Assembly (NCBI RefSeq): GCF_019823065.1
Contig: NZ_CP081966.1
Span: forward strand, 1,457,501-1,521,500
From: Pseudomonas mosselii
GTDB taxonomy: Bacteria; Pseudomonadota; Gammaproteobacteria; Pseudomonadales; Pseudomonadaceae
DNA: 64,000 nt
Direction of reading: 5' to 3'
The notes beneath the pieces were generated by a model. That model saw nothing but the letters and a program-made list of their open reading frames with translations. It did not search any database and was not told where the DNA came from. The translations under genes were made by a program, and so were the position numbers. Positions 20,928-29,239 of this stretch are shown one piece after another. The number at the start of each line of letters is the position of its first letter. Positions within the stretch are counted from its first letter, which is position 1.

Positions 20928-21248
20928 ATGAAGTTGGATTTAAGTCTTACCAAACCCAGCGAACTCATGAGGGCCTTGTGCGAGCGCTTGCGCACCGAGC
21001 GGCTCGCTCAACAGATGTCGCAAGCGGAAGTGGCTGCTCGTGCCGGCATCGGCACCAATACCGTGTCCAACCTTGAAACGGGACGAAATGTCGGTTTTGA
21101 AAATCTGATCCGAGTGGCGATGGTTCTAGGTCGAAGAAAAGAGCTTGAGGCGCTGTTTTTGCCGAAGGTGGAGTGCATAGCCGACATCACTTGTTATGAG
21201 CTTGGTGCCAAGCGCCAGCGTATCCGGAAGAAGTCAGGGCAGGATTGA
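20928..21248 (+). CDS. XRE-family helix-turn-helix regulator (orphan, antitoxin-like)
   Basis: 106 residues with an XRE helix-turn-helix at about 25-60 (MSQAEVAARAGIGTNTVSNLE). Size and sequence resemble HipB-type antitoxin/repressors that precede a hipA kinase gene, but no hipA or other toxin follows: the gene is closed by a hairpin at 21251 and then by an insertion sequence. A palindrome lies just before the ATG, suggesting self-regulation. There is no obvious Shine-Dalgarno, so the transcript may be nearly leaderless or use another start. A remnant of a toxin-antitoxin pair is possible but not shown. Confidence 0.75.
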   Translation: MKLDLSLTKPSELMRALCERLRTERLAQQMSQAEVAARAGIGTNTVSNLETGRNVGFENLIRVAMVLGRRKELEALFLPKVECIADITCYELGAKRQRIRKKSGQD

Positions 21249-21250
21249 AC

Positions 21251-21273
21251 AGGGCTGCATGGCAGCCCTTTCA
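21251..21273. terminator. Hairpin between convergent XRE and Bro-N genes
   Basis: Perfect 8-bp stem AGGGCTGC-ATG-GCAGCCCT followed by TTTC on the plus strand. Without the insertion sequence it would lie between the stop codons of two convergent genes, so it probably served both. Confidence 0.6.
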
Positions 21274-21296
21274 GTGGATCGCAGGGTTCAATCGCC

Positions 21297-22658
21297 GAGG
21301 GTGTCAGAAATTTTGTGTTCGGGCATAACATGAGTAAGAGGTGCATGTATGCCAACCAAAAAGAAACCCTTGCGTGACCTGCCCAAAATCCCCAAAGAGC
21401 TGCTGGAGCAGTTCGGTGAGGGCCTGATGACCGCAGAGGCTATCGAGGATGCCTCTGCGGCGTTCAAGAAGGCCTTGATCGAACGCGCTCTGCACGCCGA
21501 ACTTGGCCACCACCTGGGTTATCCGCCGGGCGCGCAGCGCCCAGAGGATGAAACCAACCAGCGTAACGGCAAGAGTGGCAAGACGGTTTTGACCGGCGAT
21601 GGCCCGCTGCGGCTGGAAATTCCTCGTGACCGAGACGGCAGTTTTGCGCCCATTCTCATCCCCAAGCATGAGCGGCGGTACACCGGTTTCGATGACAAGA
21701 TCATCGCCATGTACGCCCGTGGCATGACGGTCAGAGAGATCCGAGCCTTTCTGTCCGAGCAGTATGGAACAGAGGTCTCACCCGACTTCATCAGCTCTGT
21801 GACAGACGAGGTCATGGAAGAAATTGGCGCGTGGCAGCAGCGGCCACTGGAGCCCATGTACCCGGTCATTTTCTTCGATGCACTGCGGGTGAAGATCCGC
21901 GAAGAAGGCTTGGTGCGCAACAAGGCCATTTACTTGGCGCTGGGCGTTCTACCCGACGGGACGCGCGATATCTTGGGCATCTGGATCGAGAACACCGAGG
22001 GTGCGAAGTTCTGGATGAAGGTCTTTAACGATCTCAAGACACGTGGTGTCGAGGATGTGCTGATTGCCGTGACCGATGGCCTCAAAGGCATGCCAGAGGC
22101 TCTCAGCGCCGTGTTTCCAGAGACGACGCTGCAGACGTGCATCGTGCACCTGATCCGCAACAGCCTGGACTTTGCAGCCTGGGACAAGCGGCGGGCACTG
22201 GCCAAGGCGCTCAAGCCGATCTACCAGGCCATCAACGCCGAAGCGGCTGAGCAGGCACTCGATGAGTTTGAAAACGGGCCCTGGGGCAAGCAGTATCCAA
22301 CGGTCGTTGCGGCCTGGAGACGCGCCTGGGATCGAGTGATTCCCTTCTTTGTCTTCCCACCAGCCATCCGGAAAGTGATCTACACCACCAACGCCATCGA
22401 GAGTATCAATGCCCAGCTGCGCAAGATCATCAAGACCCGAGGCCATTTCCCGAACGATGACGCAGCTACCAAGCTGATCTGGCTGGGGCTGCGAAACATC
22501 ACGGCGAACTGGGGCTCAGCGGCGCATGATTGGAAAAGTGCGATGAATCAATTCGCGATTTTGTACGGAGATCGGTTCATCAGGCCGACCTGGTGAAAGT
22601 CAGGGCCTGCCTGACGGCAGGCCGTTACCGGCCCGCACACAAAAAATCTGACACTTCC
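21297..22658 (+). mobile_element. IS256-family insertion sequence with 8-bp target duplication
   Basis: 1,362-bp element with one transposase gene. Imperfect terminal inverted repeats start near GTGTCAGA at 21301 and end at TCTGACAC at 22654, with three mismatches in 24 bp. Outside them 4 further bases on each side (GAGG and TTCC) look like a weaker outer part of the repeats. Directly beyond those bases CAATCGCC occurs on both sides (21289-21296 and 22659-22666), an 8-bp target duplication, the usual size for this family. Removing the element with one copy rebuilds a TGA stop for the minus-strand Bro-N gene in frame, which independently supports these boundaries. The intact ends, transposase and duplication indicate a recent insertion. 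Confidence 0.88.
21349..22596 (+). CDS. IS256-family transposase
   Basis: 415 residues, full length for IS256 (mutator-type) transposases. The DDE residues are recognisable: first Asp in FFDALRVKI, second Asp in VTDGLKGM, and Glu in TTNAIESIN, followed by the family's N-A-Q-L-R-K stretch. It fills almost all of the insertion sequence and has no frameshift or internal stop, so it is probably active. It would catalyse copy-out/paste-in transposition through a circular intermediate. Confidence 0.93.
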   Translation: MPTKKKPLRDLPKIPKELLEQFGEGLMTAEAIEDASAAFKKALIERALHAELGHHLGYPPGAQRPEDETNQRNGKSGKTVLTGDGPLRLEIPRDRDGSFAPILIPKHERRYTGFDDKIIAMYARGMTVREIRAFLSEQYGTEVSPDFISSVTDEVMEEIGAWQQRPLEPMYPVIFFDALRVKIREEGLVRNKAIYLALGVLPDGTRDILGIWIENTEGAKFWMKVFNDLKTRGVEDVLIAVTDGLKGMPEALSAVFPETTLQTCIVHLIRNSLDFAAWDKRRALAKALKPIYQAINAEAAEQALDEFENGPWGKQYPTVVAAWRRAWDRVIPFFVFPPAIRKVIYTTNAIESINAQLRKIIKTRGHFPNDDAATKLIWLGLRNITANWGSAAHDWKSAMNQFAILYGDRFIRPTW

Positions 22659-23194
22659 CAATCGCCAACCCCATGCAACCGCAACGCCCGCTGCGCACAT
22701 TCCTTCCAGCTCAACTTGCGCCGCTCGGGCACCACCACGGGCCTCTCCGCCGCCATCACCACCGGCATATCCCGCATCCGTACCCAAGGCTCACTCTGCC
22801 AATACAACAGACTCGCCGTATGCCCACCCGGCCAGCACATCCTGCCCAGGCGCGGCAGGTCTTCCAGCGCCGAATCCTGCCCATCGCGCAGCACCGCCAC
22901 CACCTCATGGGTCAGCCATTGGCGCAGGTGGCGGTTTTCCGGAATGTGATGATGGGCCAGCAGGGTATAGGCACCGGACTCGCTGACCATGGTGGTCTCG
23001 CCGTACTGGCCGTAGCGCAGCAGCTGCACGGTGCGATGCTGGTCCGGGTCGAGCTTGCGGATGCAGTGTTCGTCGAAGAAGCGCCCGGTCATCCGACCGA
23101 GTTCGTGGGCGCAAAACCAGGCTTGGGACTCGAGCCAGAGGGTGTGGAGGGGGCGGTTGTGGCGGGTGAAGAGGGTGGAGGAGTAGTGAGTCAT
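22625..23194 (-). CDS. Bro-N domain protein with IS-derived C-terminus
   Basis: 189 residues as now read. The N-terminal 100 or so residues match the Bro-N domain of phage antirepressor-like proteins (FCAHELGRMTG, then SESGAYTLL and RQWLTHEVVAVLR). Function in the chromosome is unknown; Bro-N domains are thought to bind DNA. Upstream of the insertion point the protein ends LHGVGD. In the uninterrupted locus the next codon was TGA, but the IS256 element changes it to TGG and appends ten more residues read from the element's terminal repeat before a TAA at 22625. The gene is 195 bp downstream of nrdB on the same strand, separated from it by the nrdB terminator. Confidence 0.75.
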   Translation of the reverse strand: MTHYSSTLFTRHNRPLHTLWLESQAWFCAHELGRMTGRFFDEHCIRKLDPDQHRTVQLLRYGQYGETTMVSESGAYTLLAHHHIPENRHLRQWLTHEVVAVLRDGQDSALEDLPRLGRMCWPGGHTASLLYWQSEPWVRMRDMPVVMAAERPVVVPERRKLSWKECAQRALRLHGVGDWEVSDFLCAGR

Positions 23195-23349
23195 GATGGG
23201 CTATCCAAGTCAGGGAGAGCCGTTTCTAACGGGAACGGAATTCCGCCATGTGAGCGTTCTTAGCGCTCAAACAAACTACCGTGGTTTCCTCTGGTTAAGT
23301 AGTGATACGTATGTAGGAGGTTTCTTGATTTTGAGGCTCGGTAAATAAA

Positions 23350-23373
23350 AAAGGCTGCCCAAGGGCAGCCTTT
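23350..23373 (-). terminator. nrdB terminator
   Basis: Read on the minus strand, AAAGGCTGCCC-TT-GGGCAGCCTTT is followed by TTTTAT. This intrinsic terminator lies 17 bp after the nrdB stop. Confidence 0.85.
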
Positions 23374-23389
23374 CTGGATAGCTGGACGA

Positions 23390-24637
23390 TCAATCCCAGC
23401 TCAGAGCACCACCAGTCTGATACTCAATAACCCGAGTCTCAAAGAAGTTCTTCTCCTTCTTCAAGTCCATGATCTCGCTCATCCAAGGGAACGGGTTGGT
23501 AGTCCCCGGATACTCTTCCTTCAGACCAATCTGGGTCAGTCGACGGTTGGCAATGAACTTGAGGTAATCCTCCATCATCGCCGCGTTCATGCCCAGCACG
23601 CCGCGTGGCATGGTGTCACGGGCGTATTCGATCTCCAGCTGGGTACCCTGCAGAATCATCTGGGTAGCCTCTTCCTTCATCGCGGCATCCCACAGGTGCG
23701 GGTTCTCGATCTTGATCTGGTTGATCACGTCGATGCCGAAGTTCAGGTGCATGGACTCGTCGCGCAGGATGTACTGGAACTGCTCGGCGACGCCGGTCAT
23801 CTTGTTGCGGCGGCCCATCGACAGGATCTGGGTGAAGCCGCAGTAGAAGAAGATGCCTTCCAGGACGCAGTAGTAGGCGATCAGGTTGCGCAGCAGCTCT
23901 TTGTCGGTTTCGACGGTGCCGGTGTTGAACTCCGGGTCCGAGATGGCGCGGGTGTACTTCAGGCCCCAGGCGGCTTTTTTCGCGACCGATGGTATCTCGT
24001 GGTACATGTTGAAGATCTCGCCTTCATCCATGCCCAGCGACTCGATGCAGTACTGGTAGGCGTGGGTGTGGATCGCCTCTTCGAAGGCCTGGCGCAGGAT
24101 GTACTGGCGGCACTCCGGGTTGGTGATCAGGCGGTATACGGCCAGGGCCAGGTTGTTGGCCACCAGGGAGTCGGCGGTGGAGAAGAAGCCGAGGTTGCGC
24201 ATCACGATGCGGCGCTCGTCTTCGGTCAGGCCGTCCATGCTCTTCCACAGGGCGATGTCGGCGGTCATGTTGACCTCTTGCGGCATCCAGTGGTTGGCGC
24301 AGCCGTCGAGGTACTTCTGCCAGGCCCAGTCGTACTTGAACGGTACCAGTTGGTTGAGGTCGGCGCGGCAGTTGATCATGCGCTTTTCATCGACCGCGAC
24401 GCGGGCCGAGGAGCCTTCCAGCTCGGCCAGGCCTTCCGCGATGTCCAGGGCGTCCAGCGCAGCCTTGGCGCGCTTGACGGCGTCGGAGTCGGCGGCGGTG
24501 GCGGCGCGGGCTTCCAGGGCGGCGGCACCGCCGGCGCTGTCGAGCTTGTCGAGGGTGGCGGCTGCGGCCTGCGCGGGGGTGTTGCCTTTGGCGGCGACTT
24601 CGCCGTCTTCTTTGTCGAATTCGTCCCAGCTCAGCAT
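23390..24637 (-). CDS. nrdB: Ribonucleotide reductase class Ia, beta subunit NrdB
   Basis: 415-residue small subunit that houses the diiron centre and the stable tyrosyl radical used by NrdA. Iron-ligand blocks are visible: EEAIHTHAY at about 186-194 and RDESMHLNF at about 290. An Ala-rich N-terminal tail of about 80 residues precedes the core, as in other Pseudomonas NrdB proteins, and the C-terminus ends in the hydrophobic/acidic tail that docks to the alpha subunit. ATG 24637 is preceded by AGGAGA at good spacing. It follows nrdA by 244 bp with a terminator hairpin and a REP in between, so its level may be set separately from nrdA. Confidence 0.95.
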   Translation of the reverse strand: MLSWDEFDKEDGEVAAKGNTPAQAAAATLDKLDSAGGAAALEARAATAADSDAVKRAKAALDALDIAEGLAELEGSSARVAVDEKRMINCRADLNQLVPFKYDWAWQKYLDGCANHWMPQEVNMTADIALWKSMDGLTEDERRIVMRNLGFFSTADSLVANNLALAVYRLITNPECRQYILRQAFEEAIHTHAYQYCIESLGMDEGEIFNMYHEIPSVAKKAAWGLKYTRAISDPEFNTGTVETDKELLRNLIAYYCVLEGIFFYCGFTQILSMGRRNKMTGVAEQFQYILRDESMHLNFGIDVINQIKIENPHLWDAAMKEEATQMILQGTQLEIEYARDTMPRGVLGMNAAMMEDYLKFIANRRLTQIGLKEEYPGTTNPFPWMSEIMDLKKEKNFFETRVIEYQTGGALSWD

Positions 24638-24799
24638 GGTGAGATCTCCTGCTTGAGGGCCATCAATGAGTATGGCCGGTGGATCTTGGTTGCGGTGCGG
24701 TGCACGCAAATCTGGAGTGCCCGGGGGAGGGCTGGCCTCAGCACTTGGGCTGCGGCTTGTTGTGTCTGGCTGTAGGGAGGCGCGAGCTGTGCCGGCCTC

Positions 24800-24823
24800 T
24801 TCGCGGGGCAAGCCCGCTCCTAC
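24800..24823. repeat. Single REP element
   Basis: TCGCGGGGCAAGCCCGCTCC followed by TAC, one inverted-orientation copy in the nrdA-nrdB gap. The remainder of the gap (24638-24881) holds the nrdA terminator and the nrdB leader. Confidence 0.75.
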
Positions 24824-24848
24824 AGGGTTCTGCGCCGTGGCGCAGAAA

Positions 24849-24872
24849 AGAGGCTACCCGTGGGTAGCCTCT
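24849..24872 (-). terminator. Hairpin after nrdA
   Basis: Perfect inverted repeat AGAGGCTACCC-AC-GGGTAGCCTCT; on the minus strand it is followed by TTTT. It sits 10 bp after the nrdA stop and before nrdB, so it probably terminates part of the transcripts and lets the rest read into nrdB. Confidence 0.8.
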
Positions 24873-24881
24873 GCGCAGCCC

Positions 24882-27761
24882 TTACTGGCAGGCTTCGCAA
24901 TCCGGCTCGTCGATGGCGCAGGCCTTCGGTACCGGGGCAGGGCCCGCGGCCTGGACCGGGGCGCTGTCGCCGCCGCTCGACACGGCGTTGAGCTTGCCGG
25001 TGTTGATGGTCGACTTCTCGGTGCTGGTCGCGGCCAGGGCACGGAGGTAGTAGGTGGTCTTCAGACCACGGTACCAGGCCATGCGGTAGGTCACGTCGAG
25101 CTTCTTGCCCGAGGCGCCGGCGATGTACAGGTTCAGCGACTGGGCCTGGTCGATCCACTTCTGGCGACGGGAGGCGGCATCGACGATCCACTTGGTCTCG
25201 ACTTCGAACGCGGTGGCGTACAGGTCCTTCAGCTCTTGCGGGATACGCTCGATCTGCTGCACCGAACCGTCGTAGTACTTCAGGTCGTTGATCATCACCG
25301 AGTCCCACAGGCCGCGGGCTTTCAGGTCGCGGACCAGGTACGGGTTGATCACGGTGAATTCGCCCGACAGGTTCGATTTCACGTACAGGTTCTGGTAGGT
25401 CGGCTCGATGGACTGCGACACGCCGGTGATGTTGGCGATGGTCGCGGTCGGCGCGATGGCCATGATGTTCGAGTTACGAATACCTTTCTTGACGCGCTCG
25501 CGCACCGGGGCCCAGTCCAGGCTCTCGGTCAGGTCGACGTCGATGTACTTCTGGCCACGGGCCTCGATCAGGATCTGCTGGCTGTCCAGCGGCAGGATGC
25601 CCTTGGACCACAGCGAACCCTGGAAGGTCTCGTAGGCGCCGCGCTCGTCGGCCAGGTCGCAGGAAGCCTGGATTGCGTAGTAGCTGACCGCTTCCATCGA
25701 CTTGTCGGCGAACTCGACGGCAGCGTCCGAACCGTACGGGATGTGCTGCAGGTACAGCGCGTCCTGGAAGCCCATGATCCCCAGGCCGACAGGGCGGTGC
25801 TTGAAGTTCGAGTTGCGCGCTTGCGGCACCGAGTAGTAGTTGATGTCGATCACGTTGTCGAGCATGCGCACGGCGGTGTTCACGGTGCGTTGCAGCTTGG
25901 CGGTGTCCAGCTTGCCATCGACGATGTGGTTCGGCAGGTTGATCGAGCCCAGGTTGCAGACCGCGATCTCGTCCTTGTTGGTGTTCAGGGTGATCTCGGT
26001 GCACAGGTTCGAGCTGTGGACCACGCCCACGTGCTGCTGCGGGCTGCGCAGGTTGCACGGGTCCTTGAAGGTCAGCCATGGGTGGCCGGTCTCGAACAGC
26101 ATCGACAGCATCTTGCGCCACAGGTCTTTGGCCTGGATGGTCTTGAACACCTTGATCTTGTTGTACTCGGTCAGGGCTTCGTAATACTCGTAGCGCTCTT
26201 CGAAGGCCTTGCCGGTCAGGTCGTGCAGATCAGGCACTTCCGACGGCGAGAACAGGGTCCACTTGCCGTCATCGAAGACGCGCTTCATGAACAGGTCAGG
26301 GATCCAGTTGGCGGTGTTCATGTCGTGGGTACGACGACGGTCATCACCGGTGTTCTTGCGCAGCTCGATGAATTCTTCGATGTCGAGATGCCAGGTTTCC
26401 AGGTAGGCACACACGGCGCCCTTGCGCTTGCCACCCTGGTTCACGGCAACGGCGGTGTCGTTGACCACTTTCAGGAACGGCACGACGCCTTGCGACTTGC
26501 CGTTGGTGCCCTTGATGTACGAGCCCAGCGCACGTACCGGGGTCCAGTCGTTGCCCAGGCCACCGGCGAATTTCGACAGCATGGCGTTGTCGTGGATCGC
26601 GTGGTAGATGCCCGACAGGTCGTCCGGCACGGTGGTCAGGTAGCAGCTGGACAGCTGCGGACGCAGGGTACCGGCGTTGAACAGGGTCGGGGTCGAGGCC
26701 ATGTAGTCGAAGGACGACAACAGGTTGTAGAACTCGATCGCACGGGCTTCCTTGTCTTTCTCTTCCAGCGCCAGGCCCATGGCCACACGCATGAAGAACA
26801 CCTGCGGCAGCTCGAAGCGCACGCCATCCTTGTGGATGAAGTAGCGGTCGTACAGGGTCTGCAGGCCCAGGTAGGTGAACTGCTGGTCACGCTCGTGGTT
26901 GATCGCCTTGCCCATGCGCTCCAGGTCGTAGCCTTTCAGCGCCGGGTCGAGCAGTTCGAACTCGACGCCTTTCTCGACGTAGGCCGGCAGGGCCTTGGCG
27001 TACAGGTCGGCCATCTCGTGGTGGGTGGCGCTGTCGGCCACGCCCAGGAAGCCGAGGCCTTCGGCGCGCAGGGTGTCCATCAGCAGGCGGGCGGTGACGA
27101 ACGAGTAGTTCGGCTCGCGCTCGACCAGGGTACGGGCGGTCATCACCAGGGCGGTGTTGACGTCTTTCAGGGCCACGCCGTCGTACAGGTTCTTCAGGGT
27201 TTCGCGCTGGATCAGCTCGCCATCGACTTCGGCCAGGCCTTCGCAGGCTTCGCTGATGATGGTGTTCAGGCGGGCCATGTCCAGAGGCGCCAGGCTGCCG
27301 TCGGCCAGGGTGATGCGGATGCTCGGGTGCGGCTCGACCACGGCGTCGCTGTTGGCGCGGGTGGCGCGCTCTTTGGCACGCTGGTCGCGGTAGATCACGT
27401 AGTCGCGGGCGACTTTCTGCTCGCCGGCGCGCATCAGGGCCAGTTCGACCTGGTCCTGGATTTCTTCGATGTGGATGGTGCCACCCGATGGCATGCGACG
27501 CTTGAACGTGGCGGTGACCTGCTCGGTCAGGCGCGCGACGGTGTCGTGGATGCGCGACGAGGCGGCGGCGGTGCCGCCTTCAACTGCGAGGAACGCCTTG
27601 GTGATGGCAACGGTGATCTTGTCGTCGGTGTAGGGGACGACAGTGCCGTTGCGCTTGATCACGCGCAGTTGGCCAGGCGCGGTGGCTGCCAGATCCTGAT
27701 TGGAATCGGCGGCCTGCGGCGCTTTGCCCTGCGGGTTCTCGCGAGTTGTGTCGGTTTGCAT
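24882..27761 (-). CDS. nrdA: Ribonucleotide reductase class Ia, alpha subunit NrdA
   Basis: 959-residue catalytic subunit converting ribonucleoside diphosphates to deoxyribonucleotides with NrdB. Two N-terminal ATP-cone domains are present (about 32-122 and 147-235), as described for Pseudomonas NrdA. The first has the RNGTVVPY and TDDKI motifs, and the second looks more diverged. The active-site cysteines lie in SSCYLTT, NLCTEI and CNLGSIN, the radical-transfer tyrosine pair in KTTYYLRAL, and the C-terminal redox pair is CEAC, which re-reduces the active site with thioredoxin/glutaredoxin. The start has GGAGA upstream. A long leader with NrdR and DnaA sites lies upstream. Confidence 0.96.
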   Translation of the reverse strand: MQTDTTRENPQGKAPQAADSNQDLAATAPGQLRVIKRNGTVVPYTDDKITVAITKAFLAVEGGTAAASSRIHDTVARLTEQVTATFKRRMPSGGTIHIEEIQDQVELALMRAGEQKVARDYVIYRDQRAKERATRANSDAVVEPHPSIRITLADGSLAPLDMARLNTIISEACEGLAEVDGELIQRETLKNLYDGVALKDVNTALVMTARTLVEREPNYSFVTARLLMDTLRAEGLGFLGVADSATHHEMADLYAKALPAYVEKGVEFELLDPALKGYDLERMGKAINHERDQQFTYLGLQTLYDRYFIHKDGVRFELPQVFFMRVAMGLALEEKDKEARAIEFYNLLSSFDYMASTPTLFNAGTLRPQLSSCYLTTVPDDLSGIYHAIHDNAMLSKFAGGLGNDWTPVRALGSYIKGTNGKSQGVVPFLKVVNDTAVAVNQGGKRKGAVCAYLETWHLDIEEFIELRKNTGDDRRRTHDMNTANWIPDLFMKRVFDDGKWTLFSPSEVPDLHDLTGKAFEERYEYYEALTEYNKIKVFKTIQAKDLWRKMLSMLFETGHPWLTFKDPCNLRSPQQHVGVVHSSNLCTEITLNTNKDEIAVCNLGSINLPNHIVDGKLDTAKLQRTVNTAVRMLDNVIDINYYSVPQARNSNFKHRPVGLGIMGFQDALYLQHIPYGSDAAVEFADKSMEAVSYYAIQASCDLADERGAYETFQGSLWSKGILPLDSQQILIEARGQKYIDVDLTESLDWAPVRERVKKGIRNSNIMAIAPTATIANITGVSQSIEPTYQNLYVKSNLSGEFTVINPYLVRDLKARGLWDSVMINDLKYYDGSVQQIERIPQELKDLYATAFEVETKWIVDAASRRQKWIDQAQSLNLYIAGASGKKLDVTYRMAWYRGLKTTYYLRALAATSTEKSTINTGKLNAVSSGGDSAPVQAAGPAPVPKACAIDEPDCEACQ

Positions 27762-28145
27762 GGGTGGGTGTCTCCACAGTTTCTAGTTTGTTCAGGCGCC
27801 TTGTTGGGGCGCCCACCGTTCCGTCCACTTGCTCGATGGCCCGGGCGGGGAGGCGTCATGCACGCGCATACGCCCGCTCGGGCTTACCGACTTCGGGACA
27901 GACTCAGGAATAAGGGGCAATAACCTGCCGCTCCCTGGCCGAAGTCAAAGGTTCTGGGCGTACCCAAAATCTGTTGCTGATGAGTGGCGAGGCCCTGCCT
28001 GCAACACTCATACCCGAACAAGGCCATCTGCGGCTTGCCTCGGTCGCCCTCCGCAGGAGCGGTTTGGCTGTTGGAATCACGTTAAGTTCAGTCGGTAAAT
28101 TCGCTTGAATTTGCCAGGCGACTTGTGTTTGTGATTTTGCGCGAA

Positions 28146-28192
28146 ACCCAATATCTAGTGGTTCGCTGCGACAGGGATACAAGATAATGCGG
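28146..28192 (-). promoter_or_regulatory. NrdR box pair upstream of nrdA
   Basis: Two 16-bp sites, ACCCAATATCTAGTGG (28146-28161) and ATACAAGATAATGCGG (28177-28192), agree at 9 of 16 positions. They resemble the NrdR box consensus with its central AT-rich palindrome. Their starts are exactly 31 bp apart, about three helical turns, the spacing expected for cooperative NrdR binding. The nrdA promoter should lie here, so NrdR-ATP/dATP would repress it when dNTPs are plentiful. Confidence 0.7.
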
Positions 28193-28219
28193 TCTTGGGG
28201 GCTTTGCAAGGTGAGCGTC

Positions 28220-28228
28220 TGTGGATAA
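28220..28228 (-). promoter_or_regulatory. DnaA box upstream of nrdA
   Basis: A perfect TTATCCACA on the minus strand. Next to it, reading upstream, are TACCCACA and TACCCACG, which look like weaker sites. DnaA controls nrd genes in E. coli, so a replication-linked input to nrdA is plausible here. Confidence 0.6.
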
Positions 28229-28543
28229 CTTGTGGGTACTTTGTGAGTGATCCGTGGGTATTCGCTGTAGGCCTTGTCCCAAGAGGTTTGCACTATTTTT
28301 TGGCTGTGCTACGTCGCCGCGCAGATTTTTTCGGGCGCGAACCCTATCACAAAAAACGGTTCAGTTATGGGACGTTCTGGGGTGGTTGGCAGGGGTGGGG
28401 GCGGGACGTAGTATCCGGGGCTGATGTTGCGCTTTGGTGAAGGTGGATTTTCGCTGGAATCAAAGGGTTGTACTGGCTTGCCCCGCGATGAGGCCGCTAC
28501 AGCCAACAGCAAGGCCCGACAAAAACAGAAGAAGGGTAAGGCC

Positions 28544-29239
28544 ATGGACCAGCCAATCAACCGCATCCTCATCGTCGAGGACGACCAGCGCCTCGCCGAG
28601 CTCACCGCCGAGTACCTCCAGGCCAATGGCTTCGAGGTGGCGGTGGAGGGCGACGGCGGCCGTGCCGCCCGGCGTATCATCGACAGCCAGCCGGACCTGG
28701 TGATCCTCGACCTGATGCTGCCCGGCGAGGATGGCCTGAGCATCTGCCGCCGGGTGCGCGGCCAGTACGCCGGCCCCATCCTCATGCTCACCGCCCGCAG
28801 CGACGAACTGGACCAGATCCAGGGCCTGGACCTGGGCGCCGACGACTATGTCTGCAAGCCGGTGCGCCCGCGCGTGCTGCTGGCGCGCATCAACGCCCTG
28901 CTGCGCCGCAGCGAGGCCCCGGAGCGACGACAGGAGCTGACGTTCGGCCCGCTGCATATAGACAGCCGCCAGCGCGAGGCGCGTCTGAGCGGCCAACTGA
29001 TCGAGCTGACCGGCGCCGAGTTCGACCTGCTCTGGCTGCTCGCCAGCAACGCCGGGCGGGTGCTGTCCCGCGAGGAGATCTTCACCTCGCTGCGCGGCGT
29101 CGGCTACGACGGCCAGGACCGCTCCATCGATGTGCGCATTTCCAAGATCCGCCCCAAGATCGGCGACGACCCGATCACCCCGCGGCTGATCAAGACCCTG
29201 CGCAGCAAGGGCTACCTGTTCGTCGGCGAGGCGCCATGA
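28544..29239 (+). CDS. OmpR-family response regulator, RstA-like
   Basis: 231 residues. Receiver domain 1-120 with acidic pocket VEDD, phospho-acceptor Asp in LVILDLMLPG, conserved Thr in LTAR and Lys in CKPVRP, followed by an OmpR-type winged helix ending KTLRSKGYLF. The protein and its kinase resemble E. coli RstA/RstB, so a role in envelope or acid/metal stress signalling is possible. ATG 28544 follows GAAGGG; the frame's upstream extension through a REP half is discarded. The stop overlaps the kinase start (ATGA). Confidence 0.88.
   Translation: MDQPINRILIVEDDQRLAELTAEYLQANGFEVAVEGDGGRAARRIIDSQPDLVILDLMLPGEDGLSICRRVRGQYAGPILMLTARSDELDQIQGLDLGADDYVCKPVRPRVLLARINALLRRSEAPERRQELTFGPLHIDSRQREARLSGQLIELTGAEFDLLWLLASNAGRVLSREEIFTSLRGVGYDGQDRSIDVRISKIRPKIGDDPITPRLIKTLRSKGYLFVGEAP

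Larger units (their letters stand above)
27762..28543. promoter_or_regulatory. Long intergenic region: nrdA leader and promoter, divergent to response regulator
   Basis: 782 bp without a convincing protein gene. The side nearest nrdA (27762-28145) is a leader of about 380 bp. A 35-codon frame inside it (about 28011 down to 27904, minus strand) has no good Shine-Dalgarno and is left out. The middle holds NrdR boxes and a DnaA box. The side nearest the response regulator contains half of a REP (GGCTTGCCCCGCGATG, about 28474-28490), through which the regulator's frame extends without being a likely coding region. Confidence 0.6.

Noticed and set aside
21297..22658. Possibility that the IS ends at GTGTCAGA without target duplication
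   Set aside because: Ends at 21301/22654 leave no direct repeat; moving them 4 bp outward gives a perfect 8-bp duplication and a restored stop codon.
22548..23263. Plus-strand frames over the Bro-N gene
   Set aside because: They overlap the Bro-N frame, which has a recognisable domain.
24666..27923. 1,085-codon plus-strand frame opposite nrdA
   Set aside because: Very long, but it is the antisense of the conserved nrdA gene and its composition is that of a shadow frame.
27904..28011. 35-codon frame in the nrdA leader (minus strand)
   Set aside because: Considered as a leader peptide, but there is no Shine-Dalgarno and no attenuator-like codon run or hairpin pair.
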